DNA of 64,000 nt from Anderseniella sp963700735 (GTDB lineage Bacteria; Pseudomonadota; Alphaproteobacteria; Rhizobiales; Aestuariivirgaceae): positions 744,001-808,000 of the forward strand of contig CAVOYR010000005.1 of the NCBI GenBank assembly GCA_963700735.1. The letters are read 5' to 3'. Both the position numbers and the translations under genes were made by a program. The notes below the pieces were generated by a model. It searched no databases. It had not been told where the DNA came from and was given only the letters and a program-made list of their open reading frames with translations. This document shows, piece after piece, positions 35,541-44,089 of the stretch (within the stretch, counting starts at the first letter, position 1; the number at the start of each line of letters is the position of its first letter).

Positions 35541-36677
35541 ATGGTTACACTTGCACCTTCATTCACCCTCGGCATCGAAGAGGAATACTTGCTGGTCGAC
35601 CGGCAGTCACGTGATCTCGTGGCTGCGCCGGACGGGCTGATGGATGAATGCACGCGCATACTGAAAGGCCAGGTCAGCCCGGAATTCCTGCAATGCCAGA
35701 TCGAGGTCGGCACATCGGTGTGCAAGACCATACCGCAGGCACGCGAACAGCTGGCGCATTTGCGCCGCACCATTGCGGGCGTGGCAGAAACCTTCGGCCT
35801 TGCACCGGTTGCGGTTGCCACCCACCCCTTCGGTGACTGGCAGCAGCAGCGCCACACCAACAGGGAACGCTACCAGGCACTTGCCCGTGACCTCGCCGGG
35901 GTCGGCCAGCGCATGCTGATCTGCGGCATGCATGTGCACGTCGGCATCGAGGACGAGGACCTGCGCATCGACCTGCTGGGCCAGCTTGCCTATTTCCTGC
36001 CGCACCTGCTGGCGCTGTCGGCCTCGTCGCCGTTCTGGGAGGGCCGCGACACCGGGCTTGCCTCCTACCGGCTCAGCATATTCGACAACCTGCCCCGCAC
36101 CGGGCTTCCTCCGGTGTTCTCCAGCTTCGGCGAATACACGCGCACCGTCGAGACGCTGGTTCGCGCTGGCGTCATCGAGGATGCCACCAAGATCTGGTGG
36201 GACCTGCGCCCCTCAGCCCGCTTCCCGACGCTGGAATCGCGCATCTGCGATGTCACGCCACGGCTGGACGATGCGATTGCCATTGCCACGCTGGTTCAGT
36301 GCATCGCGCACATGCTGTTCCGGCTGCGGCTCAACAACCAGCGCTGGCGCCAGTACGAACGCTTCCTGGTCAACGAGAACCGCTGGCGGGCACAGCGCTA
36401 TGGCATCTCCGAAGGCCTGATGGATTTCGGCAAGGCCGAACTGGTGCCGTTCGCTGACCTGGCCGACGAACTGATCGAACTGGTGGCGGAAGATGCAGCA
36501 CAACTTGGCTGCCTTGACCAATTGCAGACGGTTCGCACCATTGCCCGCAACGGCAACAGCGCCGACCGGCAACGCGGTGTGCATGCATCGGCCCTGAAGG
36601 GTGGTGCCGATGCGCAAGAAGCCATGCGCGCGGTGGTCGACAGCCTGATTGCGGAAACGGTTGGCGGGCTGGAGTAG
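35541..36677 (+). CDS. YbdK-type carboxylate-amine ligase
   Basis: ATP-grasp-like glutamate-cysteine ligase family 2 (GCS2/YbdK). YbdK proteins have weak glutamate-cysteine ligase activity and unknown native substrates. The 378-residue protein begins with FTLGIEEEYLLVD, the metal/ATP-binding start of the family, and contains CGMHVHVGIED and WWDLRPSARFPTLESRICDV. The ATG at 35541 places the GIEEEY motif at the usual position; a TTG at 35520 is less likely. It converges with the DUF2093 gene with only 7 bases between stops. Confidence 0.9.
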   Translation: MVTLAPSFTLGIEEEYLLVDRQSRDLVAAPDGLMDECTRILKGQVSPEFLQCQIEVGTSVCKTIPQAREQLAHLRRTIAGVAETFGLAPVAVATHPFGDWQQQRHTNRERYQALARDLAGVGQRMLICGMHVHVGIEDEDLRIDLLGQLAYFLPHLLALSASSPFWEGRDTGLASYRLSIFDNLPRTGLPPVFSSFGEYTRTVETLVRAGVIEDATKIWWDLRPSARFPTLESRICDVTPRLDDAIAIATLVQCIAHMLFRLRLNNQRWRQYERFLVNENRWRAQRYGISEGLMDFGKAELVPFADLADELIELVAEDAAQLGCLDQLQTVRTIARNGNSADRQRGVHASALKGGADAQEAMRAVVDSLIAETVGGLE

Positions 36678-36684
36678 AGGCGGG

Positions 36685-36906
36685 TCAGCCCTTGCCGATG
36701 ACTTCAAGGTGACGCTTCATGCCGATCTCGGCAGAGGCATAGGCTTCCTGCCGCTCCACCGACCAGTAGCGCAAGTCTTCCAGCCGGATCGCCCTGCCAG
36801 TTACAGCACAGCGAACGAACTCGCCCGGGCGGACGATCTGGAAGTCGGCGTCGTGATAGCGGACGCGGGCTTCCTTGGCGGCTGAAAATGGCGCTTCGAA
36901 GTTCAT
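36685..36906 (-). CDS. DUF2093 protein
   Basis: 73-residue soluble protein of the DUF2093 family, a short conserved alphaproteobacterial protein of unknown function. The core VRYHDADFQIVRPGEFVRCAVTG is visible, with RYWSVERQEAYASAE following. It lies 98 bases downstream of xseA on the same strand, a neighbourhood often seen for this family, and may be co-transcribed with it. Confidence 0.85.
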   Translation of the reverse strand: MNFEAPFSAAKEARVRYHDADFQIVRPGEFVRCAVTGRAIRLEDLRYWSVERQEAYASAEIGMKRHLEVIGKG

Positions 36907-37004
36907 GGGATTACTCTATTAGACCCCAGCAACACACTTGAAAAGAGGTTGCAGTGCATTACTTGCACGTTAGTTACTGCAAGCCTGTCCTTCGCGCCGT
37001 CGCG

Positions 37005-38621
37005 TCAGAACAGGCTGCCCTGCCCGCCGGTGCGCCCCGATGCCGGTTTTGCGGCAGGTGAGGCGGGCTTGCCGCCGCCTGTCCCGATGACCGCACTCGT
37101 GTTGCCATCGGCAAACTCGATGTCCACGGCCATGCCCCTGGCGGTCGCTGCCACGGAGCGGATGGGCTGGCCGTCAGCATCGCGCACCAGCGCAAATCCG
37201 CGGTTCAGCACCGAGTGATACGAGAACGCCGAGAGGAGCTTGGCCGAGCTGTCCAGCCGTGTGCGGCGGGCCTCCAGCCCTGCGGTGACAGCGCGCGACG
37301 CCTGCTGGAACAGCCGTGCTGCCGCCCCCCGGTCACGCACGATCTGGTCTGACAACGGCCGCACGTTGAGCCGCACTGCCGCCCTCGACCATTGCCCGCG
37401 CAAGCTCTCGATCCGCCCGCCCATGGCGCGCGCGCCTTGCCGCTGCAACCTGATCAGCATGTCGCGGTCACGGGCAATCTGCTGCCGCAGCGGCCTGACG
37501 CTGAGCCGCGCCGAGGCCCGGTCCAGCCGGTTGCGGTGGTGGGTGGTTGCCGCCTTCAGCGACTGGTCCAGCCGCGCCGACGCGTTGTCGAAGCGTTGCC
37601 GCGCCAGCGCCAGCAGGTCATCAGGCCGGGGCAGCCCACGGCCCGCCGCCATCACCCGGGTGCGGCGTTCATCCATCGCCCGGTGCGCCGCCCGGTGATG
37701 GCGGGCAGCAAGGTCTGCCACGTAGGCGATCAGTTCCGAGCGCACCGGCACGGCGCGTTCAGCGGCAGCGGTCGGCGTGGGTGCGCGCCAGTCGGCAGCG
37801 TGGTCGACCAGCGTCCAGTCGGTTTCGTGGCCCACCGCCGAGATCAGCGGAATGGCACTGTTGGCAGCCGCGCGCACCACAATTTCCTCGTTGAACCCCC
37901 ACAGGTCCTCAAGGCTGCCGCCGCCGCGCGCCACGATGATCAGGTCTGGCCGCGGTATCGCGCCGCCCTGCTCCAGTGCGTTGAACCCGGCAATGCCATT
38001 GGCTACCTCGGCAGCACTGGCCTCGCCCTGCACGCGCACCGGCCACACCAGCACGTGGCGTGGAAACCGGTCCGACAGCCGGTGCAGGATGTCCCGGATA
38101 ACCGCGCCAGTCGGCGAAGTCACCACGCCAATGACTTTGGGCAGGTAGGGCAGTTCGCGCTTTCGTTCGTCGTCGAACAGGCCCTCGGCGGCCAGCTTCC
38201 TGCGGCGTTCCTCCAGCAGCGCCATCAGCGCGCCGGCACCTGCCGGTTCCATGGTGTCAATGACGATCTGGTATTTCGACTGGCCCGGGAACGTGGTGAT
38301 GCGCCCGGTGACGATGACTTCCAGACCCTGTTCGGGCTGGATCTTCAACCGTGCCGCCTGGCCTTTCCAGATCACGCCGGAGATCACGGCGCGGTCGTCC
38401 TTCAGGTCCAGGTACAGATGCCCGGATCCGGGCCGCGAGACGCGGCCAAGTTCGCCGCGCACCCTGACATGCCCGAAGGTGTCTTCCAGCGTGCGCTTCA
38501 GCGCGCCAGACAGCTCGGATACGGAGAATTCAGCCACGTTCGACACAACCGGCGCCGGCTCGTCATCGAGCAGCTCGCCCGTTACCGGGTCATAGGCAGG
38601 CGGTGGCCAATCAGTGGACAT
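37005..38621 (-). CDS. xseA: Exodeoxyribonuclease VII large subunit
   Basis: Large subunit of the single-strand-specific nuclease ExoVII. The 538 residues show an N-terminal OB fold (VSELSGALKRTLEDTFGHVRVRGEL), the catalytic domain with TSPTGAVIRDILHRL and ARGGGSLEDLWGFNEE, and SAVGHETDWTLVDHAAD. A long arginine-rich coiled-coil follows and the end is Gly/Ala-rich (GRTGGQGSLF). It diverges from purD with 78 bases between starts. The small subunit xseB is not in the window. Confidence 0.95.
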   Translation of the reverse strand: MSTDWPPPAYDPVTGELLDDEPAPVVSNVAEFSVSELSGALKRTLEDTFGHVRVRGELGRVSRPGSGHLYLDLKDDRAVISGVIWKGQAARLKIQPEQGLEVIVTGRITTFPGQSKYQIVIDTMEPAGAGALMALLEERRRKLAAEGLFDDERKRELPYLPKVIGVVTSPTGAVIRDILHRLSDRFPRHVLVWPVRVQGEASAAEVANGIAGFNALEQGGAIPRPDLIIVARGGGSLEDLWGFNEEIVVRAAANSAIPLISAVGHETDWTLVDHAADWRAPTPTAAAERAVPVRSELIAYVADLAARHHRAAHRAMDERRTRVMAAGRGLPRPDDLLALARQRFDNASARLDQSLKAATTHHRNRLDRASARLSVRPLRQQIARDRDMLIRLQRQGARAMGGRIESLRGQWSRAAVRLNVRPLSDQIVRDRGAAARLFQQASRAVTAGLEARRTRLDSSAKLLSAFSYHSVLNRGFALVRDADGQPIRSVAATARGMAVDIEFADGNTSAVIGTGGGKPASPAAKPASGRTGGQGSLF

Positions 38622-38699
38622 GGGTCAGAAGAATCCTTTCAATCAGCCCTATTGGATGCCAAAACACACCGCTTAAGCAAGGAGGCTGGCACGCGCGAC

Positions 38700-39977
38700 A
38701 TGAACATTCTGCTGATCGGATCGGGGGGCCGCGAACATGCGCTGGCCTGGGCAATCGCCAAGTCGCCGTTGACCGGTACGCTCTACTGCGCGCCGGGCAA
38801 TGCCGGCATTGCACAGGTCGCCGAGGTCGTCACGCTGGATACCGGCGATGCGGCGGCAGTGATCAACTTCTGCAACCTGCAGGGTATCGGCCTTGTGGTT
38901 GTCGGACCGGAAGGGCCGCTGGTGGCCGGCTTGGCGGACGAGCTTCGCGCCGGCGGTATCCGGACGTTCGGCCCGTCTGCGGCTGCCGCCCGGCTTGAAG
39001 GCTCGAAGGGCTTCACCAAGGACATCTGCGCCAAGTACAACATCCCGACTGGCGCCTATGGCCGGTTTGCCAACGAAGCCGATGCGCTGTCGTACCTCGA
39101 CGCACAGTCCGCGCCCATCGTGGTCAAGGCCGACGGCCTTGCCGCCGGCAAGGGCGTCACCGTGGCCATGACCATGGCCGAGGCGCAAGCCGCCGTGCGC
39201 GACATCTTTGCCGGCAAGTTTGGAGCTGCTGGGGCCGAGTGCGTGATCGAGGAATATCTCGATGGCGAGGAAGCCTCGTTCTTTGCGCTGTGCGATGGCC
39301 GCACTGCCATCGCCTTCGGCACCGCGCAGGACCACAAGCGCGTGGGCGAAGGCGACACAGGCCCCAATACCGGCGGCATGGGGGCCTATTCGCCTGCACC
39401 CGTCATGACGGACGAGATGTGCCAGCGCACCATGGACGAGATCATACTGCCCACCATGCGCGCAATGAACGCCGAAGGTTGCCCGTTCCAGGGCGTGTTC
39501 TTCGCCGGGCTGATGATCACGGCCAAGGGCCCGCAACTGATCGAGTACAACGTGCGGTTCGGCGACCCCGAATGCCAGGTGCTGATGATGCGGCTGAAGG
39601 ACGACATCGTCACCCTGATGCTGGCCGCCTGCGACGCCACGCTGGACAAGGTGTCGGTGCGCTGGCGCGATGAGGCCGCGCTCACCGTGGTGATGGCGGC
39701 AAAGGGCTATCCGGGCGACGTGACGAAAGGCGCCGAAATCCGCAACCTTGAAGCCGCTGGCGCTGACCGCGGCGTGCACATCTTTCATGCCGGCACGAAA
39801 GCCGATGGTGAGCGCATCATCGCCAATGGCGGACGCGTGCTCAATGTTACCGCGCGGGCCGCAACCGTCAGCGAGGCACAAGCGCTTGCCTACAGGGCCG
39901 TCGATGCGATTGACTGGCCGCAAGGGTTCTGCCGGCGCGACATCGGCTGGCGGGCAATCGAACGGGAAAAGGCGTGA
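38700..39977 (+). CDS. purD: Phosphoribosylamine-glycine ligase
   Basis: Second step of purine synthesis (glycinamide ribonucleotide synthetase), an ATP-grasp enzyme of 425 residues. It starts MNILLIGSGGREHALAW, the family N-terminus; VKADGLAAGKGV is the ATP-binding glycine loop, and LIEYNVRFGDPECQ holds the metal ligands. The frame is open far upstream across the complement of xseA, which I discount. AAGGAGG precedes the start by 13 bases, rather far. The hydrolase gene follows after 3 bases. Confidence 0.96.
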   Translation: MNILLIGSGGREHALAWAIAKSPLTGTLYCAPGNAGIAQVAEVVTLDTGDAAAVINFCNLQGIGLVVVGPEGPLVAGLADELRAGGIRTFGPSAAAARLEGSKGFTKDICAKYNIPTGAYGRFANEADALSYLDAQSAPIVVKADGLAAGKGVTVAMTMAEAQAAVRDIFAGKFGAAGAECVIEEYLDGEEASFFALCDGRTAIAFGTAQDHKRVGEGDTGPNTGGMGAYSPAPVMTDEMCQRTMDEIILPTMRAMNAEGCPFQGVFFAGLMITAKGPQLIEYNVRFGDPECQVLMMRLKDDIVTLMLAACDATLDKVSVRWRDEAALTVVMAAKGYPGDVTKGAEIRNLEAAGADRGVHIFHAGTKADGERIIANGGRVLNVTARAATVSEAQALAYRAVDAIDWPQGFCRRDIGWRAIEREKA

Positions 39978-39980
39978 AGT

Positions 39981-40886
39981 ATGGCTCAATTGTTTCCGGG
40001 ATTTGAGGAACGAAGCGTCACCGGCGATGCGGCAGAGATTTTCGTGCGCACCGGCGGCAGCGGCAATCCGCTGCTGCTGATCCACGGGTTCCCGCAAACC
40101 GGCGCCATGTGGCACAAAATCGCCCAGCAGCTTGCCGAACACTTCTACGTGGTCATTCCGGACCTGCGCGGCTATGGCCGCTCGTCGAAGCCCGCCAACA
40201 CCGCTGACAACCTGCCCTACTCCAAGCGCGCCATGGCCAACGACCTGGTGGCGGTGATGGCCAAGCTTGGGCATGGCCGCTTCGCCGTGGCCGGTCATGA
40301 CCGGGGCGGGCGCGTGGCCTACCGCATGGCGCTGGACCATCACGCCGTGGTGGATACCCTCGTTACCCTCGACATCGTGCCGACCATCGAGCAATGGCGT
40401 GCGCTGCAATCGGTCAAGGGTGCGGTGGACAGCTATCACTGGATGTTCCTCGCCCGCCCGCAGCCGTTCCCCGAGCGGCTGATCGGGGCGAGCCCTCAGT
40501 TCTACATCGACAGCACGCTCGCCTCGTGGACAGGGTCCGGCACGCTCGACTGCTTCGACCCGCAGGCGCTGGCGGAGTATCGCACCCACATTGCCAACCC
40601 GGCCGTGGCCGAGGCGATGTGCAACGACTATCGCGCAGGCGCCACCTGCGACGTGGAGCACGACCAGACCGCGCTGGACGAAGGCCGCAAGATCATCGCG
40701 CCGATGCTGGCCATGTGGGGCGGTACCGGCTTTGCCCGCAAGGCCGGCAGTACGCTCGACACCTGGCAGCGCTGGGCAGACAACGTCTCGGGGACAGCCG
40801 TGCCGTGCGGGCATTTCCTGGCCGAGGAAGCGCCCGAGGAAACGCTGTCGGCCATGTTGCCGTTCCTGCAGGGGTTGCACCCGTGA
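39981..40886 (+). CDS. Alpha/beta hydrolase, haloacetate dehalogenase-like
   Basis: 301-residue alpha/beta hydrolase whose nucleophile position is an aspartate, D107 in GHDRGGR, as in fluoroacetate and haloacetate dehalogenases, not the serine of esterases. The two arginines after it would bind the substrate carboxylate, and H153-W154 in YHWMFLARP correspond to the halide-binding pair. HGFPQTGAMWH forms the oxyanion region, and the catalytic histidine is in CGHFLAEEAPEE. The stop overlaps the next gene's GTG start (GTGA). Dehalogenation is a well-supported guess from motifs; the actual substrate is unknown. Confidence 0.85.
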   Translation: MAQLFPGFEERSVTGDAAEIFVRTGGSGNPLLLIHGFPQTGAMWHKIAQQLAEHFYVVIPDLRGYGRSSKPANTADNLPYSKRAMANDLVAVMAKLGHGRFAVAGHDRGGRVAYRMALDHHAVVDTLVTLDIVPTIEQWRALQSVKGAVDSYHWMFLARPQPFPERLIGASPQFYIDSTLASWTGSGTLDCFDPQALAEYRTHIANPAVAEAMCNDYRAGATCDVEHDQTALDEGRKIIAPMLAMWGGTGFARKAGSTLDTWQRWADNVSGTAVPCGHFLAEEAPEETLSAMLPFLQGLHP

Positions 40887-41968
40887 GTGGCACCAGCATC
40901 GACCGGCAGGCCGAGTTTTCCGGCACCGGCGACGTGCGCGACGCGCACCGCTTCGATGAGACGGCCCTGGATCACTGGCTTGCAGCAAACATGCAAGGCT
41001 ACCAGGGTCCGCTGACTGTCGAGCAGTTCAGGGGCGGCCAGTCCAACCCCACCTACAAGCTGGTCACGCCGTCCCGCTCCTACGTGCTGCGCCGCAAGCC
41101 GCCGGGCAAGCTGCTGCCGTCCGCCCATGCGGTGGACCGTGAGTACAAGGTCATCGCCGCACTGCATGGCCAGGGTTTGCCGGTCGCGCAGTCGCACGTG
41201 CTGTGCGAGGACGACAGCGTCATCGGCACGGCGTTCTACGTGATGGACTTTGCCGCCGGCCGGGTGTTCTGGGAACCGCACATGCCGGACCTGCCGGGCG
41301 AGGACCGCGCGGCGATCTTTGCCTCCATGAACCGGTTCATGGCCGATCTTCACTCGGTCGACTATGCCGCCGCCGGGCTTGCCGACTTTGGCAGGCCGGA
41401 GGGCTATGTTGCGCGCCAGGTCACCCGCTGGTCAAAACAGTATGTGGCCTCGCAAACCGGAAAGATCGCCAGCATGGAGCGGCTGATGGACTGGCTGCCC
41501 GATGCCGCGCCCTCGTCCGGCCAGGCAGCGCTGGTGCACGGCGACTTCCGCCTCGACAACTGCATCATCCACGCAGGCCAACCGTCGATCCGGGCGGTGC
41601 TGGACTGGGAACTGTCCACGCTGGGCGATCCGCTGGCCGACTTCACCTACCACCTGATGCAGTGGCGCATGCCGCCGTCTCAGACCGGAGCGGGCGTTGG
41701 TTCGCTTGTCGAGCATCTCAGTCTGCCCGGCATACCGCCGCTGGAAGACTACGTGGCCGCCTATTGCGACCAACGCGGCCTCGAGGGCATTCCTGATCTC
41801 GACACATATCTCGCCTACAATTTCTTCCGGATGGCGGCGATCTTCCAGGGCATCGTCGGCCGGGTCCGTGACGGCACTGCCGCCAACGCCCGCGCCGCAG
41901 AAATGGCTGACCTGGTCGAACCCATGGCAGACGTGGCCTGGGACTACGCCCGGAAAGCAGGAGCTTGA
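40883..41968 (+). CDS. APH/ACAD10-type phosphotransferase
   Basis: 361-residue kinase-like protein of the aminoglycoside phosphotransferase fold, of the group related to the kinase domain of ACAD10/11 that may phosphorylate hydroxyacyl-CoAs. The nucleotide-site lysine region is YVLRRKPPGKLLPSAH, the catalytic loop is HGDFRLDN and the metal aspartate is in LDWELSTLGDPLADF. The GTG at 40883 overlaps the dehalogenase-like gene by 4 bases. Together with the preceding hydrolase and following patatin, a small lipid or acyl catabolic operon is inferred. Confidence 0.82.
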   Translation: MSGTSIDRQAEFSGTGDVRDAHRFDETALDHWLAANMQGYQGPLTVEQFRGGQSNPTYKLVTPSRSYVLRRKPPGKLLPSAHAVDREYKVIAALHGQGLPVAQSHVLCEDDSVIGTAFYVMDFAAGRVFWEPHMPDLPGEDRAAIFASMNRFMADLHSVDYAAAGLADFGRPEGYVARQVTRWSKQYVASQTGKIASMERLMDWLPDAAPSSGQAALVHGDFRLDNCIIHAGQPSIRAVLDWELSTLGDPLADFTYHLMQWRMPPSQTGAGVGSLVEHLSLPGIPPLEDYVAAYCDQRGLEGIPDLDTYLAYNFFRMAAIFQGIVGRVRDGTAANARAAEMADLVEPMADVAWDYARKAGA

Positions 41969-41971
41969 CAC

Positions 41972-42814
41972 GTGGGTGCACCGACCATCGGTCTGGCATT
42001 GGGAGGCGGCGCCGCACGCGGGCTTGCCCACATCCAGGCCCTGCACGCCTTTGACGAACTGGGCTTGCGCCCGTCGCACATTGCCGGCACCAGCATCGGT
42101 GCCCTGCTCGGCGTGGCCTATGCCGCCGTGCCGTCGGCCCAGTCGGTCGAGGACCATGCGCGTGACGTGCTGTCCAACCGGCTCGACGCTGCCCGGCGGG
42201 CATTCTCGTCCGGCCGCGGCGGCGTGCTCGACCTGATCAGCCTGAACCCGCTGTCAAACCCGTTGTTCGATGGCGGGCAACTGGTGCGCATCGTGCTGCC
42301 CGACGAGGTGCCGGACCGGCTGGAAAACCTGATGATCCCGGTCACCGTCGTGGCGTGCGATTTCTACGCCGGCACCGAACTGTGCTTTTCGAGTGGCCCC
42401 ACCGTCGATGCGGTCGCCGCCAGCATTGCCATACCCGGCGTGATCTCGGCCCCGCCGGGCGACGCCGTGCTGGTCGACGGCGGCTGCGTCAACCCGGTGC
42501 CGATATCCCACCTGCAATCGTGCGACCTGGTTGTCGCGGTCAACGTGATCGGCCGGCCTGCCCCGCGCGGGCGGGCAACGCCGCGCACCTCGGACCTTGC
42601 CGCCGGATCGATGCAGATCCAGCAACAGGTGATTGCCGGCCTGCACCGCCAGGCCTATCGCTGCGACATCTGGCTGGAACCGCCGGTCAACCCGTTCCGC
42701 GTGCACGAGTTCTTCCGCATCGACGACATCCTGACCGCATCGCGGCCCCTGCGCGACCAGATGAAACGCGCGCTTGAAGCGGTCATGGAGATGCGAATCA
42801 AATCAGCCGGTTAG
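41972..42814 (+). CDS. Patatin-like phospholipase
   Basis: Serine acyl hydrolase of 280 residues with the patatin catalytic dyad: the oxyanion loop GGGAARG at 11-17, S41 in GTSIGAL and D169 in VDGGCVNPVP. The start is GTG at 41972, 3 bases after the previous stop, with GGAG a suitable distance upstream; no signal peptide is seen, so it is probably cytosolic (RssA/YchK-like). Third gene of the coupled trio starting at the dehalogenase-like hydrolase. A tandem repeat array begins 21 bases after its stop. Confidence 0.87.
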   Translation: MGAPTIGLALGGGAARGLAHIQALHAFDELGLRPSHIAGTSIGALLGVAYAAVPSAQSVEDHARDVLSNRLDAARRAFSSGRGGVLDLISLNPLSNPLFDGGQLVRIVLPDEVPDRLENLMIPVTVVACDFYAGTELCFSSGPTVDAVAASIAIPGVISAPPGDAVLVDGGCVNPVPISHLQSCDLVVAVNVIGRPAPRGRATPRTSDLAAGSMQIQQQVIAGLHRQAYRCDIWLEPPVNPFRVHEFFRIDDILTASRPLRDQMKRALEAVMEMRIKSAG

Positions 42815-42835
42815 CGCCTGTTGCTTGGAAAATGA

Positions 42836-43467
42836 GTCAGCCGGCGTGGACCGGAACCGGACCCGCCTCTCCCTCATCCTGTCACCCTCGGGCTCGTGCG
42901 GGGACTGTTGATGTTGTGTCCCGGACTTGTTCCGGGACCCAGCAAACCGTCAGCCGGCGTGGACCGGAACCGGACCCCGCCTCTCCCTCATCCTGTCACC
43001 CTCGGGCTCGTGCGGGGACTGTTGATGTTGTGTCCCGGACTTGTTCCGGGACCCAGCAGAACCGTCAGCCAGCGTGGACCGGAACCGGACCCCGCCTCAT
43101 ACTCATCCTGTCACCCTCGGGCTCGTGCGGGGACTGTTGATGTTGTGTCCCGGACTTGTTCCGGGACCCAGCGAACCGTCAGCCGGCATGGACCGGAACC
43201 GGACCCCGCCTCACCCTCATCCTGTCACCCTCGGGCTCGTGCGGGGACTGTTGATGTTGTGTCCCGGACTTGTTCCGGGACCCAGCAGAACCGTCAGCCG
43301 GCGTGGACCGGAACCGGACCCCGCCTCACCCTCATCCTGTCACCCTCGGGCTCGTGCGGGGACTGTTGATGTTGTGTCCCGGACTTGTTCCGGGACCCAG
43401 CAGAACCGTCAGCCGGCGTGGACCGGAACCGGACCCCGCCTCACCCTCATCCTGTCACCCTCGGGCT
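42836..43467 (+). repeat. Tandem repeat array, six copies of about 115 bp
   Basis: Copies begin at 42836, 42949, 43064, 43178, 43293 and 43408 (periods 113, 115, 114, 115, 115), differing by a few substitutions and single-base gaps. Each of the first five contains the palindrome GTCCCGGA-CTTGT-TCCGGGAC (42918-42938 in the first); the sixth diverges at 43467 before reaching it. The period is not a multiple of three, so conserved coding is unlikely; the open frames across it are by-products. There is no spacer diversity, so it is not a CRISPR array. Confidence 0.93.
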
Positions 43468-43515
43468 TGTCCCGAGGGCCTATGGAGCATGGATCCCCGG
43501 CACAAGGCCGGGGAT
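43458..43515 (+). repeat. Two intergenic palindromes closing the array
   Basis: CCCTCGGG-CTTGT-CCCGAGGG (43458-43478) is a perfect 8-bp-arm palindrome with the same CTTGT loop as the array. ATCCCCGG-7-CCGGGGAT (43493-43515) is a second one, whose loop read on the minus strand is CCTTGTG. They lie between patatin and tadA. Confidence 0.8.
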
Positions 43516-43564
43516 GACATGGTGCGGTGAAACATGGCGAGGATGGACTGGGGTACGCCGGCGT

Positions 43565-44017
43565 TTACCGCCGGTCCTTGAAGAACCCGGTCATCAGCTC
43601 ACGCGCCCTTGCCTCGCCCAGCCCCGAATAGACCTCCGGCGCATGGTGGCAGGTTGGCTGGCTGAAGAACCGCGCGCCGTGTTCGACGCCCCCCATCTTC
43701 TCGTCGCCCGCACCGAAGTACAACCGCCCGATGCGCGCGAACGAAATCGCTGCCGCGCACATGGCGCACGGTTCCAGCGTGACGTGCAGATCGCAGCCCG
43801 TCAGCCGCTCCGACCCCAGCACCTGGCCCGCCGCGCGGATGGCCAGCACCTCCGCATGGGCGGTCGGGTCGTTCAGCTCGCGGGTGCGGTTGCCGGCGCT
43901 GGCGATGATGGCACCGTCCTTCACAACGCATGCGCCCACCGGCACCTCGCCACGCTCGAGCGCCTGTTCGGCTTCCTCGAACGCACGGACCATGGCGGGG
44001 TGCAGCGGGGCTTTCAT
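43565..44017 (-). CDS. tadA: tRNA-specific adenosine deaminase
   Basis: Makes inosine at the wobble base of tRNA-Arg(ACG). The 150-residue protein has the zinc/catalytic set H54-A-E56 in TAHAEV and C84/C87 in EPCAMC. The start at 44017 (MKAPLHPAMVRAFEEAEQAL) fits the family; the frame upstream overlaps the divergent rluB and is not coding. Downstream lie the palindromic repeats and the tandem array. Confidence 0.94.
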   Translation of the reverse strand: MKAPLHPAMVRAFEEAEQALERGEVPVGACVVKDGAIIASAGNRTRELNDPTAHAEVLAIRAAGQVLGSERLTGCDLHVTLEPCAMCAAAISFARIGRLYFGAGDEKMGGVEHGARFFSQPTCHHAPEVYSGLGEARARELMTGFFKDRR

Positions 44018-44089
44018 GGTGTGGTCATCCTCGACGCTTGAAAACTCGGGTGTAGGCAGCGCGGCTTTTCGTCTGATACAAGCATCGCC

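Noticed and set aside
38673..40988. A 771-codon open frame on the minus strand across purD and the hydrolase gene
   Set aside because: It is antisense to two clear genes, has no family features and is rich in His/Arg/Gly as expected from GC-rich complementary frames.
42836..43467. CRISPR array
   Set aside because: The whole 115-bp unit repeats with no unique spacers, and there are no cas genes.
42832..43530. Open frames across the tandem array (proteins of repeated GPEPDPAS-type units)
   Set aside because: The repeat length is not a multiple of three, so the frame changes each copy; no start signal and no conserved product.
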